DNA from: Planctomycetota bacterium
Lineage (GTDB): Bacteria; Planctomycetota; UBA8108; UBA1146
DNA length: 64,000 nucleotides
NCBI GenBank assembly: GCA_014240375.1
Contig: JAAZXB010000011.1
Location: 1-64,000 of the forward strand
Direction of reading: 5' to 3'
In this document: positions 61,559-64,000 of the stretch, piece by piece
Position numbering within the stretch: position 1 is the stretch's first letter
Layout of the letters: each line of letters starts with the position of its first letter
Notes under the pieces: generated by a model
Databases searched by the model: none
What the model saw: the letters and a program-made list of their open reading frames with translations, nothing else
What the model was told of the DNA's origin: nothing
Translations under genes and position numbers: made by a program

Positions 61559-63534
61559 TGCAGAAGAAGCGCACTCCTACCGACGCCCAGGTTGTCAATT
61601 ATCTGCGTCCCGACCAGCCTTACCAGTGTGGCAGCAGGGAAGGTCACTGTAGTGCAGGGCCGTCTCCCAACGGTCGCTGCCCCCATCTCGATTCGCCATG
61701 TATTCCGGTGCTCAGCGAATGGAAGAAACGACAGAAATACTTTCGAAGAGCGATTCTTCTGACCATCGGTCTCGTGGTGATGATCATCTCTGGAAACGAC
61801 CAAACGATCATCGACCCGGGCCTGCACAGCTCCTTTCACTCGCATCTGAAGTGTGCCGATTGCCATGAGCCGGTGGAGATGGCATCGATGGAATTTCTTC
61901 GGCGAGGAGTGATGGGACAAGGAGATCCGCACGCATCGATGAAGTGTCTCGAATGCCACGACCTTGGAGAATTTGGTGGAGATCCACATTCGATTTCTCC
62001 GGAGTACCTGAAGTCGCTATTCGCCGGGAACTCCACATCAGAAACCTCGATGCAGAATATTGCCTGCGCTCGATGTCATGAAGAACATCGCCCTCAAAAT
62101 GGTGCCGCACTTGTCAACGATGCTCGTTGTCAATCATGTCACCAGCAGGCCTTTCATTCCTTCTCCGATGGGCACCCGGAGTTCAGCAATAACTTTGGTC
62201 AACCGGAACAAGCCATCGGTTTCAACCATGTGGAACACGCCAGAAAGCACTTCGATGAATATCCTGAACTGGCACCCGAATCGTGTGATGACTGCCATGA
62301 CCTCGGGAAAGATCAGCATCGAATGATCGTCAGACCCTTCGAAATTTCCTGCGCACCATGCCATGCAGATTCCATCAGTGGTCACGAGGCCACCGGCAAG
62401 GACAAGGGAATCGAATTTCTATCCATCCCGGCGCTCGACACCGCTTCACTTCAAGAGGCGGGCAAGGAGATAGGAAACTGGCCTTATGGCGGATCCGAAT
62501 TCCCAACGGCATGGAGCCTGCGCTGGATTCGAAATGCCGGCATCGACAGTTCCACTCTGAAACAACTCTCCACCGTGGAGCTGTACTCCCTCGATGGAAA
62601 AAGCGATGAGATTCTGTCGGCGACAGAGCAGCTGGCCCACCTCTTCAAAGAGGGGGTTACTACTGCACTGAGTTCCGATCTTGAACTCTTCACTCGCTCT
62701 CTCGTCTCCCCTTCGGTCCAGGAAGGACTCGATCGCAGACAGATCCACCGCCTTGGTGGGCAGCTACCCAGATCCGTGCTCTTCCTGGCCAGTTCCGATT
62801 GGTTCGCTCCACCGGAACAGGAGGGTCAGCCGGAACAGGAGGGTCAGCCGGAAGCCGCTGCTGACCAGGAATCGTGGGATGAAGAGGACGACCTGCTGCT
62901 GGATGAGGACGATGACCTGCTGCTGGATGAGGACGATGACTTACTACTGGATGAGTCCGAGGATGAAAACGTGTCCACAGAAGAGCCGGATTCATCGACG
63001 AAGCGGATGGATCTGGAGAAGTGGGCCAGTGGCGGTGGGTGGTATTTCGAGGAACCTTCCATTCGCTACAGACCGGTTCAACACGCTGACCCGTTCATCG
63101 AAGCGTGGGCCACCCTGGAAGCCGGGGGCAGCGGGAAGGATGCCGATTCGGAGTCGATCTTCCAGGAAGTCTTCGGCCCACTGGCGGCGGGAAACTGTGC
63201 TTCCTGCCACATCGGTGTCCAGTATGGCAAGGCTCCGGTTCACTGGTCACCACAATCGATGCGACCTGCTTCATCCCCACAATCGACCCGGTTTTCCCAC
63301 GGCCCCCACGTACTGCCTGGATCGAGCAAGAATTGTCTCAGCTGTCACCAGTTCGACGACGATCCGCAGCAGGAGAGGGACTGGAAGGCGATCACTCGAG
63401 ATCGTTGCACCGACTGTCATGGGCAAGAGGTGGTATCCACCTGCACCACCTGTCACGACTACCACGTGGGATCACCCGGCAATCTGCTCAATGCCGTCTC
63501 CATCGATCAGTTACAACTGCCTCAAAGGAAGTGA
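61555..63534 (+). CDS. Membrane-anchored ten-heme cytochrome c with acidic Asp/Leu repeat
   Basis: A 659-residue protein. The first 63 residues form a cytoplasmic Cys-rich segment (CGSREGHC...GRCPHLDSPC), then an anchor helix (64-79). Ten CxxCH motifs follow: six at 100, 131, 171, 192, 244 and 266, then four at 548, 594, 618 and 630. Between the groups lies a heme-free region with the repeat DDLLLDED (about 441-471), encoded by a 24-bp unit. The start overlaps the b-type gene (ATGA). It should collect electrons in the periplasm from the membrane partner. I cannot place it in a standard NapC/NrfH or MtrA family; the two heme groups look like separate modules. Confidence 0.92.
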   Translation: MMQKKRTPTDAQVVNYLRPDQPYQCGSREGHCSAGPSPNGRCPHLDSPCIPVLSEWKKRQKYFRRAILLTIGLVVMIISGNDQTIIDPGLHSSFHSHLKCADCHEPVEMASMEFLRRGVMGQGDPHASMKCLECHDLGEFGGDPHSISPEYLKSLFAGNSTSETSMQNIACARCHEEHRPQNGAALVNDARCQSCHQQAFHSFSDGHPEFSNNFGQPEQAIGFNHVEHARKHFDEYPELAPESCDDCHDLGKDQHRMIVRPFEISCAPCHADSISGHEATGKDKGIEFLSIPALDTASLQEAGKEIGNWPYGGSEFPTAWSLRWIRNAGIDSSTLKQLSTVELYSLDGKSDEILSATEQLAHLFKEGVTTALSSDLELFTRSLVSPSVQEGLDRRQIHRLGGQLPRSVLFLASSDWFAPPEQEGQPEQEGQPEAAADQESWDEEDDLLLDEDDDLLLDEDDDLLLDESEDENVSTEEPDSSTKRMDLEKWASGGGWYFEEPSIRYRPVQHADPFIEAWATLEAGGSGKDADSESIFQEVFGPLAAGNCASCHIGVQYGKAPVHWSPQSMRPASSPQSTRFSHGPHVLPGSSKNCLSCHQFDDDPQQERDWKAITRDRCTDCHGQEVVSTCTTCHDYHVGSPGNLLNAVSIDQLQLPQRK

Positions 63535-63537
63535 GCC

Positions 63538-64000
63538 TCAGCGAGTCTCGTTCCATCTTTCGATTCTCGACAGGGCTTCATCGAGAATCTCGTCGCTGGT
63601 GGCAAAAGAGATGCGAATGTGGCCCACCGCTCCGGCACCGAACCATCGTTCCTCTCCAGGGACCACTGCGACGCGGGCCTTCGCCTCCAGTTCAGCGGCG
63701 AGGGCGGACGCCTCCAGTCCCGTCTCTCGAATCTCGGGGAAGAACAGGTAGGTTCCCTCCGGTTCGATGCAGTGGAAGCCATCCAGCGCATCGAGCCGTG
63801 CCGCACCGCTCTTTCGCAACCGTCGGAGATGCTGGAGAAACTCTCCTCGCCACTGCTGACAGTCTCGTAGCGCAGTCACCGCTGCCACCTGTGAGACCAC
63901 CGACGCGCCGAAGGTGGTGCGCGGTGCACCTGAGGCTTCCAGTACCTGATCTGCGAGCAGCCTGCTGCCACTATGAATGAAACCGATTCTCAGTCCCGCC
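63538..64000 (-). CDS. Aminotransferase class I/II, C-terminal part (partial at window edge)
   Basis: The frame runs to the end of the window, so the 5' end lies outside it. The visible 153 residues begin AGLRIGFIHSG, which matches the segment just after the PLP-binding lysine in type I aminotransferases. They continue through GASVVSQVAAVTAL, the substrate-binding RGEFLQHLRRLR helix region, EGTYLFFPEI and the conserved C-terminal Arg in HIRISFATSDE. The PLP lysine lies outside the window. An aspartate-type or related aminotransferase is likely. It is convergent with the decaheme gene, 3 bases apart. Confidence 0.9.
   Translation of the reverse strand, partial: AGLRIGFIHSGSRLLADQVLEASGAPRTTFGASVVSQVAAVTALRDCQQWRGEFLQHLRRLRKSGAARLDALDGFHCIEPEGTYLFFPEIRETGLEASALAAELEAKARVAVVPGEERWFGAGAVGHIRISFATSDEILDEALSRIERWNETR

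Overview
The window reads as chromosomal DNA of a Gram-negative, secretion-rich bacterium, most likely a Planctomycetota member or a close relative. This is an inference. Supporting traits are four formylglycine sulfatases, a CRTAC1-like FG-GAP/UnbV protein, a Tat-exported Gfo/Idh/MocA oxidoreductase, a SASA esterase, and secreted proteins ending in paired dockerin-like calcium repeats with a shared Cys-rich tail. An outer membrane is indicated by kdsC, a giant Lpt-like protein, a TolC homologue and two porin-like barrels. No rRNA, tRNA, insertion sequence, phage or CRISPR array was recognised.

Layout. 1-6.1 kb: an edge fragment, a DUF3298-like protein, and a minus-strand operon of porin, secreted protein and hybrid histidine kinase whose 3' end abuts a 16-bp tandem array. 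6.4-11 kb: alkaline phosphatase, a lipoprotein, and an SPFH/Arc-type ribbon-helix-helix pair with a candidate operator, then about 0.9 kb without a convincing gene. 11.3-27.5 kb: an extracellular catabolism block with SASA esterase, diheme peroxidase with dockerin-like tail, alpha/beta hydrolase, two sulfatases, a degenerate vWA protein, an FG-GAP protein and three copies of an uncharacterised secreted family. 27.6-41.2 kb: envelope and housekeeping genes: TolC, parAB with variant parS sites, a phosphoesterase, tatA, a lipoprotein, a giant LptC/LptA-like protein, kdsC, scpA, fmt and rsmB. 41.4-51 kb: an intact vWA protein, small membrane proteins, two sulfatases, rpmB, galM and a Gfo/Idh/MocA protein.

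51.1-63.5 kb is the most remarkable region: eight consecutive plus-strand genes that look like one electron-transfer system. They encode two paralogous five-heme cytochromes c, an outer-membrane barrel, a membrane-anchored FAD/NAD(P)/[2Fe-2S] reductase, a four-heme cytochrome c, a protein joining cyclic-nucleotide-binding domains to four ferredoxin-type [4Fe-4S] sites, a b-cytochrome-like membrane protein and a membrane-anchored ten-heme cytochrome c. Three of the cytochromes carry Asp/Leu-rich tandem repeats (DDLLD or LLLDEDDD). A plausible but unproven reading is a cyclic-nucleotide-regulated chain linking NAD(P)H or quinone to the periplasm, perhaps across the outer membrane. The window closes inside an aminotransferase gene.

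Start codons were chosen from ribosome binding sites and signal peptides, and often differ from the longest open frame. Domain calls come from reading motifs by eye; no database search was run.
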